Source of the DNA: Trogon surrucura
Taxonomy: Eukaryota > Chordata > Aves > Trogoniformes > Trogonidae
Direction of reading: 5' to 3'
Length of the DNA stretch: 64,000 bases
NCBI GenBank assembly: GCA_020746105.1
Contig: CM036633.1
Location: forward strand, 8,664,501 to 8,728,500
Numbering within the stretch: position 1 is the first letter of the stretch; the number at the start of each line of letters is the position of its first letter. The translations under genes were made by a program, and so were the position numbers. The notes below the pieces were generated by a model. The model did no database searches and was not told the DNA's origin. It worked only from the letters and a program-made list of their open reading frames with translations. Shown here piece after piece: positions 51,301 to 63,589 of this stretch.

Positions 51301-54300
51301 AATACATTTTGAAATCACAAAACAATTACTAGATTTTGTAACACTACGATGTATGTAATATAAGCTACTACACAGCATTTCAGACCTTAATTATGTTCAT
51401 AAAAATTTGATGCAACTTTTTTAATACGCACCCGTGCACACTAACATAAAAACAAAACAAGCATGAGAAAATCCTCAACCAAGAAAATAATGTCTAATAA
51501 GAAATATTCCCTAAGAAATGCTGGAGAAGATGGGAAAGAAAAATACCATTAGAATGTTGAAGTTCCCTGATTTATACATGTGTATCACCAAAATTTAAAA
51601 AGGATATTAATGCAGAAATAAGACCAGTAAGTGTGCCAAGTGCTGCAGAGCCAAAGAACATCTTAAGAAAGTATCCCAGTGCCTGGAGAAAGGTTTGCCA
51701 GCCGCTTACATCTGACATATTTTCTCTTGTCAAACCTTCTGCTGTGCTAGATGTAATTAAAAAATAAATAAAAAGAAGTGGTTATAAATTCTAAGCCTGG
51801 ATCCAAAAATACCAAACATCTTTTGAGAACAACAAAAAAGACTTCTATTTCTTTGTTGCTACCACTCTTAAAAGGCTTTTACTCTGATATATATAACAAG
51901 AGGAATGTCAAAAGATGTTAAATCAAGTCTTAGTGTAATCCCCAAAGGGAAACCTATTTCTGCTAAAAATCTGGAAATCCAGCATTGCTCTTCTGAAGAA
52001 TCCCCAGAATGGCGTAAATAGGCTATGATAACACCCAGTATTACAAAAGAATTTTCAAACTTTGAAAAGAAAAAGGAAACACATTTTGCAGCAGTAAAAA
52101 CTGAAGGCATGGAAAAGAAAGGAGACAGATCATGTGATCTTCAGGGAAGAACAAATGAACAGGAAGACCTCTCATCAAATATTTAAGTGTGGAGGAGAGA
52201 GAAGGTCACAGAAGAAAAGTAAAGAAGCTCTTAGGAGGAAAGGAGAGAAATCTCTTTGCATTTCAGGAACGTTTTTCATAGAATTCATGCAAAGATGACA
52301 CGGATTCTAACTAGTCTTCCCTTTGACTGCTGTTAGCCTTCCTGCTCGTCCATAAGAGAACCACAAGTGTATCAGAAGCAATTAGTGCATTGAAAAATTA
52401 CTAACTTCACTACCTTCTATCTACTTCTTCTATACATTCACAGTCACATCTATTGACTTCAGCAATAACATGAGGAAAAATCTATACTTTCTTACTCTTT
52501 CAGCTCCAAAGAATTATCATGGACAAAGGATAATGATATTGGATGTTCTTGTGTGTGACAGCCCCAACATAAATATACAACTGTTGCATGGATGTTGACA
52601 TATTATTGTATATCCGGATAACTAATTAACAGAAAATAATGTGTTGGTTGTTTCCATAAACTTGTTTAGTTCAAATGCACTTACTTGGTCAAGACAATAG
52701 AGACTGCATCATTGAGAATGCTTTCTCCAAAAACCAACATGTTAAGTACGGGATCCACGTTGAGGGCATTGAAAATGGCAATAGTGGCCACGGGGTCAAC
52801 TGCAGATATTAAAGAGCCAAATGCAAAACTGGAAGAACACAAAAAAAGAAAACCAAATCAAAGTATGTACCTAGTAAATTTTTATGAATAACTAGTAACA
52901 AAGATATTATGTGTTATAGTTTCTGCACAGTAAAAAGTTATGCTCTCTTTCCATTTATAAGAACTTGAAGTGACAAAAGGGAAGTTTTCTATTTTTCATT
53001 TACCGATATGCCAAACAGAAAAGTTGTTGTCCAGCTGCAAGGGATGTTGGAGAAAAACCTATCTCTCAGCTCTCAACAAGGGTATCAATGTCTTACTCCA
53101 AATAAACAAGAAAAAAATCAGAAGGGAAACCAAACAACTTTACACAGGCTGAACTGTGTTTCTTGCTGGCCACCCAGTTTATTTATGGATTTTAACAAAA
53201 AACTGTTGTATTTGCTATATAATAAACAAACAAATAAAACTCCCAAATAAACCAGGAACAAGCTTTATTTAAGGTGGTGTACTCCTCAAAACTGATTAAA
53301 TCCTTTGCCAAGTTCTTGAAAAATCTACGTTATTGATACTGAAAAGATCATTCTGTCTTTTTAAAAGAAGATTTTGTCATGGAAGTTATGCCTTTATCAA
53401 ATATATTAATAATACCAACTAAGAAAAGTTTACATACTTTAACTCTAAAGATTGGTTAAAATAACAGTATTTTTCCTGTCAAGAAAAATCACTGAGCACA
53501 GATTAATATTTGGAAATAAGAGTGTAATAAATAGGGTTTAGAAACATTGGATCTATACATTAGTTTCATACACCATGTTGAATCTAAGCAATTTGAACAA
53601 TAACCAGAAGAGCTGACCAGCCACAGGGCATTTCCCATATACAGTTATCTTAAAGAACGTTTCATTTCATGTATTACACCGTTTCCCCAAGAGCTTACCT
53701 GTCTGTCATGTTGAGTTTATAAATTACATCAGCCTGAAAGAACAGGTAAAACATAAAAAAAAAATCACAATCAACTGTGTTTTTTTGCTGTTTTTAAAAA
53801 TGAAACTACTCATTACATCATAAGTTCACTATCAATGAAAAAAATCACAGTAGTGCTGTTACCCAGACTAACACTGCTCTCCAATCAGTGACCTACTGCT
53901 ATAGTTCTGGTCACTCAAAATCAGGGAAGACCAGATGAAACTGTAACAGATAGAGGTGAGTAGAGTAACTAAGGCATTCAAAGGAATGGAAATCTCAGAG
54001 CTAAAGAGGAAAGTAGGGATTGTTTGGCCTACCAGAATCAAGTCTGAGAAAAAAAATCATTACCTGTGTCTACATCTAACATCTAATCAATGGCAAAACA
54101 CCAAAGCAGAGAAGCGAAAAAAGTTATCGACTGAAGATCAGGTAACTGTAATACAGAAAATTAGAGGATGGCTCTATGGAATACAAGTTTGGGAACATCC
54201 TTCCAACAGGAAGAGTGAATAAGTAAGAAAAAAAAGTAAAACTCATGTCTTAATCAAATTTAACATGGAGCATGCTGTGTCTATGGAAGGGTCAATACTA

Positions 54301-57300
54301 CAACATTGCCTCTGTAACAGCAGAGAACTGGACTTTGTGACCCAGGAACTGACTTTCATTACATCTGTCTGCTCTTGAAAAATGGATTTTCAAAGAGAAA
54401 GATGGGTAAACTTAAGTGCTTCAAAGCAGTTATTCTTACCTGGCCCAGGAAATAAATTCCTCCACCTACAATGAAAGCTGATATTGCAGTGCCAAATACA
54501 GAAAACAGAGTGATGGAACCAATGTTCTGAAAAAAATTGCCCTGGAACACAATGATATATCAAGTGAATTAGTGAAAATTAGTTGCGGAAAAACTCCTGT
54601 TTGGATTTGCATCTAAATTAGTTTCTGATCCACAATTACTCTTCCAATAATACAGCTTCACTAGTTTGGTTCCATGTAGGCCAGGACATGCATCCATATG
54701 TCTGCATAAAAAGCCTGCTTGTCAACTTCCCAGTTGCTAGTCTGTTTCTTAGGTTGGGATTTTGTATGAAAACACCTTCAGTCAGGACTAGTACTGGGAG
54801 AAACATTCAGGGAAACATTGGCTCCCAGGCAAAGGGTGAAAAACCCTCGTAAACATTTTCTTCTTCTTTAGCTACGGACTGACCCACTTCTGATCTTATT
54901 CTCTCCCGTTTTGCCTCCTTCGCATCTGCCCTTGCACAGCTGTGCTAAGGTAAAAAACCTCTCTGACCAGGGACAACAACCTCCGCGCAGTCCCTAACAC
55001 CTTGCCAACATTCAGCTAACAGTAACAAGCTGCGTTCCCTGTGTTCTGAGCAGGGAAGAAGAGGCATTCTCAATTCCCTGATGATTAATATGATGGAATT
55101 TAACACAATTATTCTAAACTTCTCAAGGATAACTAAAAGTAGAATGGATTCCAAACAAAATGTCAACATGTAAAATGAGTGTCTGGCAGGGGCTAACCTT
55201 GTGCAATGAATATCCAGATTCAAATATAATAGGTGGAAGTAAAAGCAGGAAAAACATATTTGGACGAAACATTTCTTCTTCCTGCAAAACAAAAATGAAG
55301 TATAATTTCACAGATATCGTCACTATTGAAATAACATCAAATCTTCCAAAAGGTAATTATTTAAAAAAAATCAAAAATGTTGGAAAATGAAAATGGCACT
55401 AATCTTTCTTATCACAAAATAAAAGACTGAATGAAGAACAATAAACCATCCCAGGGCTGCTACTTCTACTGTGGATTTTTTTAATCCAGTGACAGAAATC
55501 TAGTCATAACTTATTTTAAGTTACTGTCTCCAAATAAGGTGCATAGACAACAGGTGATTTATGACAAAGGAAAAGTCATTCTGTCTCAAAATCTGTAAGG
55601 ACTGTCAAGGAACAGCAACCTCTTGCCCACTGGTTTGAGCGTCATCTAGGTTAACTGTGACCAAGCACAGTTTCACTAGAAAACTCATCACCTGACAAGT
55701 AGAAATCAGGTCATCATTTTAGTACATTTGCAAGTGAACAGGCTCAAGATACACACCAAAGCTTGATTTTTCTTGGTAAATGTAATTTATGCCTGTAATT
55801 TAGGGGTACTATTCTGATAGTTCCTTTTTACCGTTGGAGTGAGATAAATGAAACCCACCATGAAGCAAGATGTTATTTTTTTGGTGACCTTACTCTTTGT
55901 CATCTAATCTCATCGCTTGGCTAACACTGCTTTATGGAGCTGCACCCCCAAATTGGCACCCTGGTTTCTCCCACTGGCAGACTGAGCACAAAAGGCAAAT
56001 TAATCTCAGATGAATGTGCCTCCCCTTCTTTACCCATCAGGCTCCTTCTTGGCCCTCAGCAGTTCTGAATGCAGCAGAACTTGTCACCTTTGCAAGCAAC
56101 GGTTAATTTGTTTAAATTCAGGTTAAAGAGTTGATTGACAGTTCTGCTAAAACACCAGCTTTCAAAAAATGAAGTACTCATCCCTTTAAAGTTTCAATCC
56201 TGTCTGTACCAGCAATAATCATCTTAAAGGATTTGAGGGACTTAGAAAATAAAACTCATCCTTTATAGCGAAATGCTCTAGTCCATTATTCTGGTGGCTA
56301 ACACCACCTCGTTTCTGCCAATACAAAGCCCCACGTACTGGATCAATCACACTGTTTAAAAGCCACTGAAAGCAGAGCTGGACAAAGAGGTGAGAAATAA
56401 CGAAAAGGAAGGACCATGTTTGTGCTGCACTGAAGCAGAGAAGAGGAAAGTAAAACACACGGACTGTAATTACCAGCCATGCTAGCCAGCAAGAACCACC
56501 AGCAAGTACAAGATCCACTGAAGCCTCAGTAAGGCATGATTGCCAGAAATGGCATTACAGAGTTCTTGGGGCAGGGATATGATCCAAGATTTGCTTTGTA
56601 CACAGACAGAACCTGCAGTGAAATAGTCTATTTTTTTCCACATCAGATAAACAAAAAGCTCCAGTACATTTATAACCATTTCCAATCATTTAAAACCATT
56701 TCATAAAGCACATAATAAGTACTGACTGGGACATTTCACATCTGAAATTATGACAGCCTATGGTAAAACCTAAAGCTTCAATACAGTCAGAGTAACTTAA
56801 ATAAGTAAATAATACTGTGATATACCTTAGCTGATAATATGAGCAACCGGACACATCAACTCCAGCGCCTCCCAAAATTTAACCAAATGCTTACCAGAAA
56901 CCAACTACATAATTTACCAGCTATGATCAATATTTCCTGTGTTTATAGTATCAGTGCTTAAATCAGAGCATACTTTAAGATCTCTTTTTTCTTCCTACAT
57001 ATATGATCATTTTCAGATTATTTTATTTAACCAGTAAGAAGCTATTTTAAAATGCTGATTTTGTGGCTGTTTAACTGTCTTTCGATTTTAAGTCAAATCC
57101 AGTTGAAACAAATCAGAAATAAAAACCCCAACCCACTAACTAGTGCACCACTAAATAATTATGTAGAAGTTAAATATCACAACATGACTTTTGAACTGAA
57201 TAATGGCTTAAATGAATGTACATAGAATTAGCATAGCTAGTTGACAAAAAATAAAGTATAATATGTAATAAAAAAGCTGCATCTGGTTGAAAAACTATGC

Positions 57301-60300
57301 ATTTTATTGTATTTCAGCTAAAGAGGAAAAAAAAGTCTTCCTTTAGGGAAATAACTGCCAAAAAATATTAAGCTGCAAGCTAGGATTAAAATTCACTACT
57401 CGTCCCAAGATTTTCAGCTTGCTAATAAAAATCCTGTTTAAAACTGGTGATTAGAATCACTGTGATTCCAATCAGTTCACTGATCTAATCCTAATAAACT
57501 CTCTGAACCTATGAAACAAAATCACGATTTAAATACTGCAGGGTTTTAAACTAAAGCAGGAATAGTGAAGAGTTCATTGCTGTGGTGATGGGGACAAATG
57601 GTAGGAGGCAAAATCCTTGTTTCACTGTAGTTTTCACCTCTTGGGAGACACTTCTGCCAGGATTCTCCCTCCCTGGGGAAGCTGCTGTAACTTCCCATGT
57701 GCACAGATGAGAGAGGCGTCCACACACTGATTCGGGTTGGAGGGAACCTCTGGAGGTGCCCGATCCAAGCCCCTCCTTAAAGCAGGGCCAACTCAGATCA
57801 ACCTCGCAGCTCAAGCCTTTATCCAGGAAGGTTTTGAGTATTTTTTTATTGTAACTAATCCCAAAGATGCCCAGTACCACCTTCTACCATGTATCTAAAA
57901 GGAATAGATTTGGTACCATAAAAAACATTAATCAAGGGGAAAAAAAAAAAAAAACGTGTAGAAAATGCTCAGTGGGATCAGGACCTCAAACTGTTTATTT
58001 TACTATCTAAAAAACCTCAAACTTTGGCATTAAGTATGATGTACGTATGTTTTGGGAAATTACATCTACAGAAACTTATATTACAAACAGTCTTATTTTA
58101 AACATTTAAGGAGTGCTCTACAATTAAAAGTTAATTGCTTCAAATATACCTTCCAATTGGCCAGCTTTTGAGCCTCTATGATTTTTATAAAAGCTCCCAT
58201 AAGGATACCTAGGAGAGAATGAGATAACATTCTGAAATATTCACAAATCACGTCACTGTTTCCATTAACTGTTTATCAGCTCTCAGTCAACAAAGTTTTA
58301 AAAGCAAAACCAAGGCAAAGCATAAAGCAGCAAGTCCTTCATTCCTAAATCACAAAAAACAGAGTGGTTTTGGGTCCAATACGTGATAGTTTCCAGTAAG
58401 TTTCATAATTATATAGCTTCCCTACAGAAAGGATTGTCACTCAGGATATCCAAATTCTGAACACACGTAGAGAGAGTGCTGTGTTCATTGGTTCATAAAG
58501 GTAGCAGGTTCAACTACTTGGAAATGCTTCTCATCTAAGCTGAAACCAAATAAAATTTTACCTTCGTTGCTAAAGTTTATGAGTTCAGACATCTGCAGGA
58601 TAGCACAAAACCTTCATGCCAATTCAATATTTGCTGTATTATCACACTTTAGTGAAATCAGTCTTCTCCACAGAAGCGAATTTTATTTCAATGAAATCAT
58701 AGTGCTTACTGGTAACAAATTCTGACCAGGGTGGAGACGCTGTCAGAACTATTTCCCAAATGAATTACATCTTTTAAATCATGTAGAAATGCTAATTTGA
58801 GTATAAAGGGTGCTGCAGACTCAATGGCTGAAGGTTATCATGCTCTCTCCTCCTATACATCTTCAAACGAAGAAGACAGAAAACTGCAAACTAACAAGAT
58901 TTCTTCTGGAAGTCATGAAGATAATTCATGAACTGTCATTAACTGCTTTCAAGGAGTTAGGAGGAATTTGTCTTTAGTCAGACTCCAGATCTGTGTTTCT
59001 GCGTAGTTGTGTTTTATTATTTACTGCATAGAGACTTAATAGTCAAACACTGCAATGTAGAAGTGAAATACACTGAGTGAAAGGTAAAATGTGGATGAGA
59101 AGCTTAAGGCATGCCTTCCTGTAACTCGTGTTTTTATCCTCTCACGCTGTAGCTATCAAAAGAGTCTCACAAATAGCATCACATGGATTACTCCTGATGG
59201 ATGTGTCATACACACAAAGCTGTGAGGCTTAAGCCTTCTTTCATGCAAAAATATGTGAAGGCATTGGTCCCAGAGGGTAGAAATAACTGTTCCATGAAAT
59301 GCTTTATACGGAAAGAAAGAGCAAAACATTAATGGAGGAACATCAAAGGTCTGCTGTTCTTTGAAGAAGGCCAGAATGTAGATACAGACACTCTCATGCC
59401 ATATAAACACAGGTCTCAGTATTAACAGTCCGGCTTTCCATTCTTGGACAGAAGCAGTGTCAGAAGCCAAGGACTAGAACATTTCTACTTTTTGCAGAGC
59501 AGCAACATCGTCTTCAACTGGTACAGGCTGTACTCCCATCATTTAATGAGAAGTTTATGTGGGGAAGAAGCAAACCACAACAACCAGAGCCTGCGTAACT
59601 GAAGCCACAGACGTCAGGAAATGTACTTCCTGAGCAAACTCTCAGTATTTTATGAATTAGTACTGACAGCCCTCACATAAAACTGCATTTAGAGGGGACT
59701 GAAAAGAGAATCCCTTTACTCATTTCTGCTGAAATGGAAGGGCTCCAGCACAGCTTTGTGAAATTGGACCCCTGTGAGAGGCCAACCATGGCCTGTGGGC
59801 TACAAGCTGGACATCCCTGTCCTACGAGCTCAAGAGGCTTATGTAAAAGACAAGTATCAATCTCTTTTTTAGAGGAAGAGCTAATCACAAACTGACCCTA
59901 ACAACATCATCACAGACAGATGAGGTCTTATCATGATATCAAAAGTTAAATGAAGAACAATATGGAAGACATAGGTAAGGTTAAGTGTAAGGCAGCAGCA
60001 GAGGTTACGGGAAAAGGATGAGTCTGAATCATCCAATTTAGAACTTTATACAGCACAAGTTACTTGTAGCTGCTTATTACATGAAACAGAACTACTAGAC
60101 TAAAAGTATGCTACGCAAAGTTGTGAAAAAGAGTGGCACAACATAATGCATCACCAAGAGGGTTTAATAGTGACAGAATCAAACTTTGATGCTGTTTCCC
60201 AAAACCCATCCCACACATCTTCACAAACTAGTCTTCTTTTATTACTAGATTAATGAACACAGGTTTTTTTTCAGCTGGTTCCATCTATTAAATCGGGTAG

Positions 60301-63146
60301 ATCACTTTTGTCAAGGGGCTAATTGGAAAGCTAAGTCTGTAAGAGGTAATTTAAGCCTCACTCTTCTGAAAATGTTATAGGAATTTTCTTATTATAAACA
60401 GCCTTTATTTTTCCTGGAAACATGTTAAAACTTAGGAATAAATCAAAGAGAAAAAACTTTTCTGGCAACTATTTTGAACAACAAAATTCCAGTAACTTTT
60501 AAGTTCAAAGATCAAAATCCAGCCTTAGAGAATGTCCTCCTGCCTTGTCTACCAGGAGAGTAATGTGCCCCAAAATTATAAATCAGTACCTTCTGAGCAG
60601 CTTAAATAATGGGAGGAAAAAACAGCCATGAAAATCATCTTCTCTGCTGCCATATTTATTGGCCTTCAATAACTGCCTGAGGACAACTGCTTAATTTGCA
60701 AGTCAAAATAGGACACACCTCACTTCTGGCACTGCTAGCAAAACTGGATACTTGAAACTCAAGCTGTGTTCTTGCAGCTGTGTAGATCATTACCAGTAAC
60801 AGAGGTTCACTGACCAGCAATTAGCTGGTAATTCCAATGATTATACAGATGCCGCGTCCTGTCAACAGAGCTGGCAGTATTTTAAATATGACTGAGTCAA
60901 TAAACTAAATAAATACGGCTTAAGTGACACAGCGACATTTGTTAGCTGGGTTGCTACCGGGTATAACGTGGAATTGCACTTTGCTGGTATTATCTCTTCT
61001 GGCATCATCTCATGTGGTTTGGGAGCTAGATTACAGCTACGCTGTGGCAAACTTATGCCCTCTATGTGAAACTACAAGAGACGCGCTGCTGCTCCTTTTT
61101 ACCCATCCTGAGCTGAGCGACAGCTCCATCAAGAAAACTTACTAGTTTCATGAACAAGCTCTGGTTATGGCTGACAGGAGCACAGACCATACCAGCACAG
61201 TTAAAATCCTCGTCCTGCTGCTGAGGTGCCAAGAACAAGATACAGAAAGAGAAGAAAGTCTGTGCCTCTGCCGCTCACTGCAAAGCTCAGTAGGAGCAGT
61301 GACGCAGGTTTGCCTCGCAGCTTAGCTCAGCACCAACCAGTAGCTGGCTTGGGGCAGAATATAAGGAATGATAGTGAAGAAAAAACTAGGCCAGCAAGAG
61401 GAATCAATATACTGCTGCATTGTAAATCAGTGATTATACTTGAATTTAGGCTACCTATTTAATAACAGTGGCAACTAATCTGATTAGAAGCCAAACACCT
61501 CTCACTTCTATTTTTGTGTAGAAAGAGGAAGGACACTAAAGAGACGGTAATGTCCTTTTGGAACCTCTCAAAACACTGGAAGAGAAAACACATAAGGCAT
61601 CTCACCTGTCCATGGCAACCATGTAAGAAGGGAAGAGAATTGTGTCAATAGTGAATCAAACACCGCACGGTTTCTATGGGAATGACAAAGTAAGTCATGA
61701 CGATCTGCAGGAGCTCTGATCTTTTATGTCATGCTAGGGCAGACAGAAGCATGAATGCACAAAGGTCTGAGGGGTGCTGCTCCTATTAATATGAGGTGTG
61801 TGTGCAATACCCAGGAAATCCACACCAGCAATAGGACAGATTTCTTACAGGTCTATTTGTTTTTCAGCTGCACAGAAATATTGAAACTCATACAGTGCTT
61901 GGCAAGTGAAAGTTTCTTTAAGCTTCAATACCTCCTACTACACTAGTAATGTGATATGGTCTGCACCAAATAAGAGTTATCTAAAAATTCAGGAAGTAAT
62001 TTCTGCAGGAAAATATGTGTTTCTTTCTGTTAAGTAACAGCTCCAAGATTTTTTCAATCTCAAGATGCAAAAAAATCTGTTTTTCCAGTAAACATAAGAT
62101 ACTGACAAGTTTACCTCCTCCCATTGAGAAACTGTGTGAAAACACAGTTAAGAAATATGAGAGAAGAAGGTATCAGCAAAGCCCAGGAGAAAGGCAAAAA
62201 TCTACCTGCTCAAAAAGTGTTACAGTCCTCCACACTACGTTAATATTATAGCTAAGCTTCTTTCTCTTTGTGTTGTATTTTTAGAATGGCTGTCAGTGAA
62301 AGTGTCGCTAGTGACAGAAGCAAAAATATCACAGATTCTTGTAAACAAGTTACAGAGACACCTGATAAACTTTTGCTGGGATTAGTCAGACCAGTTTCTT
62401 TAAACATTATGTTAGACAGTATGTTGAGAAAATAATAAATATTTGGCCTGATTTCCTCCTTATTTACACATTTATAAATCAGAAGCAACAGCATACAAAT
62501 AAATGAAATTACCCTAACATAAAACTACAGGGTTAGGAATACTCCAAATTTAATTGAAATTAAGTAAGCACCTAATCTTCATTAAGGGTGGCATTCTTCT
62601 AGCTCAAGTCATGGTACTACAACGATACTGAAGTATCCAGCAGTGCAAGCAAGTTTCCAGGATATAATTACAATCCCCAGCGAGATAAAAATTACGTATA
62701 TAGACACAGCTGTACCACAACTAATACAAATACATGTACCACTGCAAAGGGAAGGCCAGTCTTGGTGCCAGGGAGTGCTGCAGTACCTCGTCCTACACTG
62801 CGGGTGCAAAAATAGAGGAAGATGCCAAAGTACTTGGATAGTGACATCCCTATAGTGCCTGTATGTGTCAGTTTACTGGGCTGGTCTCTGCACATATGCT
62901 TATTTCTGCAATTTAATTCTATGAATTGGTTGTTTTCTTCATGCACCCAGTTTGCTGCACCCTTCTAGTGACAGTTAACACATAACAGAGCATTATTTCC
63001 AGTACAGACCACTGAGAGTCGTTGAATTAACGCAAAGTCGATGCAAAAATGTCATGGTTACTCACCTAAAGAAACAACAGCCACACTCTCCGGTAAAAAA
63101 TGAAGTCGGTATTTTATCAGTAAATGCACCAATATGATGCAGATAG
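42273..63146 (-). CDS. SLC9A8: SLC9A8 / NHE8 Na+/H+ exchanger, C-terminal 511 residues (14 exons)
   Basis: Fourteen minus-strand exons join in phase to 1,538 nt and match the vertebrate NHE8 sequence, as I remember it, from residue 71 to the last residue (human length 581). The N-terminal 70 or so residues should lie beyond the right edge. NHE8 exchanges Na+ (or K+) for H+ in Golgi, endosomal and apical membranes. Family hallmarks are all present: the L-L-P-P-I-I-F-E-S helix, the ion-binding V-D-P-V-A and [10 protein letters not shown] segments (with the acidic pair equivalent to NHE1 Glu262/Asp267), and S-G-L-R-G-A-I with the essential arginine. The short cytoplasmic tail ends in an acidic dileucine (D-E-Q-E-L-L), a likely sorting signal. 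All introns are GT-AG except one U12 AT-AC intron. The gene is convergent with the opsin. No break is seen. Confidence 0.96.
43590..43736 (-). CDS. SLC9A8: SLC9A8 coding exon (cytoplasmic tail)
   Basis: Encodes 49 residues in phase 0 from G-N-T-I-E-S-E-H-L to R-R-L-T-Q-E, the regulatory cytoplasmic tail. The donor is GTAAGT; the acceptor follows ctttctag. Confidence 0.95.
44872..45092 (-). CDS. SLC9A8: SLC9A8 coding exon (L-R-G-A-I-P to T-E-K-M)
   Basis: Encodes 73 residues: the conserved arginine segment, the last transmembrane helix ([12 protein letters not shown]) and the start of the tail. The donor after ATG is a weak GTTGGT followed by a G/T-rich tract. Read-through would add 53 residues before a stop at about 44,710. 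Confidence 0.94.
45514..45625 (-). CDS. SLC9A8: SLC9A8 coding exon (V-L-V-L-F-G to M-W-F-S)
   Basis: Encodes 37 residues plus the first base of the next glycine, through [10 protein letters not shown] and [10 protein letters not shown]. The donor is GTAAGT; the acceptor follows tttttcag. Confidence 0.95.
46982..47375 (-). mobile_element. CR1 LINE 3' fragment
   Basis: Within an SLC9A8 intron. It begins with the reverse complement of the CR1 3' end (tagaatcacagaatggctca), continues as ggttggaagggaccttagag, and runs about 390 bases through the typical blocks for the ORF2 end, including ctccagggagggggcatcc and tttctccttgtcccatcac. 5'-truncated, non-coding now, inserted in the same orientation as SLC9A8. 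Confidence 0.9.
47774..47856 (-). CDS. SLC9A8: SLC9A8 coding exon (T-C-V-F-A-F to V-I-W-C-I)
   Basis: Encodes the end of a split glutamate codon and 27 residues including [14 protein letters not shown]. The donor is GTAAGT; the acceptor follows cttttctag. Confidence 0.95.
49390..49506 (-). CDS. SLC9A8: SLC9A8 coding exon (G-I-M-A-I-L-F to V-A-F-M-C)
   Basis: Encodes 38 full codons with split codons at both ends, including [13 protein letters not shown]. The donor is GTAGGT; the acceptor follows tttatctatag. Confidence 0.95.
49666..49771 (-). CDS. SLC9A8: SLC9A8 coding exon (V-L-K-H-I-D-L to G-I-S-L-S)
   Basis: Encodes 35 residues plus one base. Its donor is a normal GTGAGT, but its upstream intron ends in AC rather than AG. 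Taking GTG CTA AAG as the first codons restores the family sequence S-A-L-V-L-K-H-I exactly. Confidence 0.93.
49772..51607 (-). other. SLC9A8: U12-type AT-AC intron of SLC9A8
   Basis: On the minus strand the intron begins ATATCCTTTT (from 51,607 downward), an exact match to the U12 AT-AC 5' splice site. It ends gtgcac at 49,772. A branch-site match TTCCATAAC (consensus TTCCTTRAC) lies at 49,787-49,795, placing the branch adenosine about 15 nt from the 3' end, as U12 introns need. No usable GT donor preserves the protein here. The minor spliceosome should remove this 1,836-nt intron. Confidence 0.92.
51608..51746 (-). CDS. SLC9A8: SLC9A8 coding exon (T-A-E-G-L-T to G-L-I-S-A-L)
   Basis: Encodes 46 residues after a split Asn codon, including the M-S-D-V-S-G-W-Q loop and [10 protein letters not shown]. 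It ends in phase 0 at an ATATCC donor, not GT. The acceptor follows acatctag. Confidence 0.94.
52685..52828 (-). CDS. SLC9A8: SLC9A8 coding exon (ion-binding core)
   Basis: Encodes 47 residues from [14 protein letters not shown] to N-D-A-V-S-I-V-L-T, holding the acidic residues that bind Na+/H+ in this family. The donor is GTAAGT; the acceptor follows ttcttccag. Confidence 0.96.
53699..53733 (-). CDS. SLC9A8: SLC9A8 35-nt exon ([11 protein letters not shown])
   Basis: A very short exon encoding 11 residues plus two bases, with an N-M-T glycosylation sequon in a loop. The donor is GTAAGC; the acceptor follows gttctttcag. Skipping it would break the frame. Confidence 0.93.
54440..54541 (-). 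CDS. SLC9A8: SLC9A8 coding exon (G-N-F-F-Q-N to Y-F-L-G-Q)
   Basis: Encodes 34 residues in phase 0, one full transmembrane helix with a V-G-G-G run. The donor is GTAAGA; the acceptor follows gtgttccag. Confidence 0.96.
55198..55281 (-). CDS. SLC9A8: SLC9A8 coding exon (E-E-E-M-F-R to Y-S-L-H-K)
   Basis: Encodes 28 residues with [12 protein letters not shown], the amiloride-region helix conserved in NHEs. The donor is GTTAGC, a little weak; the acceptor follows gttttgcag. Confidence 0.96.
55282..58149 (-). other. SLC9A8: SLC9A8 intron, no further gene seen
   Basis: Intronic AT-rich sequence of 2.9 kb. It contains one CR1 scrap (57,731-57,850) and a poly-A run near 57,940; nothing else is recognised. 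Confidence 0.6.
57731..57850 (-). repeat. CR1 LINE fragment
   Basis: The block ttcgggttggagggaacctc, continuing with agcagggccaactcagatca and ending near a Q-N-P-S-like gttttgagta, follows the reverse-complement CR1 3' region with moderate divergence. Its terminal octamer repeats are missing. Confidence 0.75.
58150..58208 (-). CDS. SLC9A8: SLC9A8 coding exon (I-L-M-G-A-F to A-N-W-K)
   Basis: Encodes 19 residues after a split glycine codon, including I-K-I-I-E and Q-K-L-A-N-W-K. The donor is GTATAT; the acceptor follows ctctcctag. Confidence 0.94.
58209..63065 (-). other. SLC9A8: large SLC9A8 intron
   Basis: A 4.9-kb AT-rich intron. I recognise only a possible hAT-like terminal remnant near 59,745-59,825. 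No nested gene or RNA gene is seen. Confidence 0.55.
59745..59825 (-). repeat. possible hAT DNA transposon end remnant
   Basis: On the minus strand this reads acagggatgtccagcttg, then tagcccacaggccatggttg. It resembles the common amniote hAT terminal sequence of the 'caggggtgtccaacctg...ggccc' type. No partner end or 8-bp target duplication was found, so this is tentative. Confidence 0.35.
63066..63146 (-). CDS. SLC9A8: SLC9A8 coding exon (I-C-I-I-L to V-V-S-L), most 5' exon in window
   Basis: Encodes 26 residues with split codons at both ends, the first transmembrane helix of the core ([17 protein letters not shown]). The donor is GTGAGT; the acceptor follows ccatcacag. One or two earlier exons should lie past 64,000. 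Confidence 0.95.
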
Positions 63147-63589
63147 CTGTGATGGAAAAAAAATGTAGATTTAGTATTGTTAGAAGAGAATCAATTACAC
63201 TTTTAAGTAGTATTTCTAAAATATATGCAGCAAAACTTCTCCTAATGATTCACTAAAAATCCAGTAACACAAGTAACCAAATTTTAGTTCAAACCTAATT
63301 CTCACTGAAGTAAATGTGACTTAAAGTTATCTTCTAAAAATATTAGTATTACTACTTTTAGAGCTCAATTCTGCTTACAAGAAAACCTTCTCTAAGCAGT
63401 AGCCATAAAAAAAAGTCAATTATACAGAATACACTGTTTTAAAAAGGTTTTGGTAAACATTTTGTATTTTTTAAATAAAACATGTATGTACACACAGACT
63501 CAATTTAAACTTCAAAGCTACACACTTTCACATCAGAGTCCCTCTGAGCAGATGGGCTTTACCCAAATGGATAATCACAGATGCAGAAA

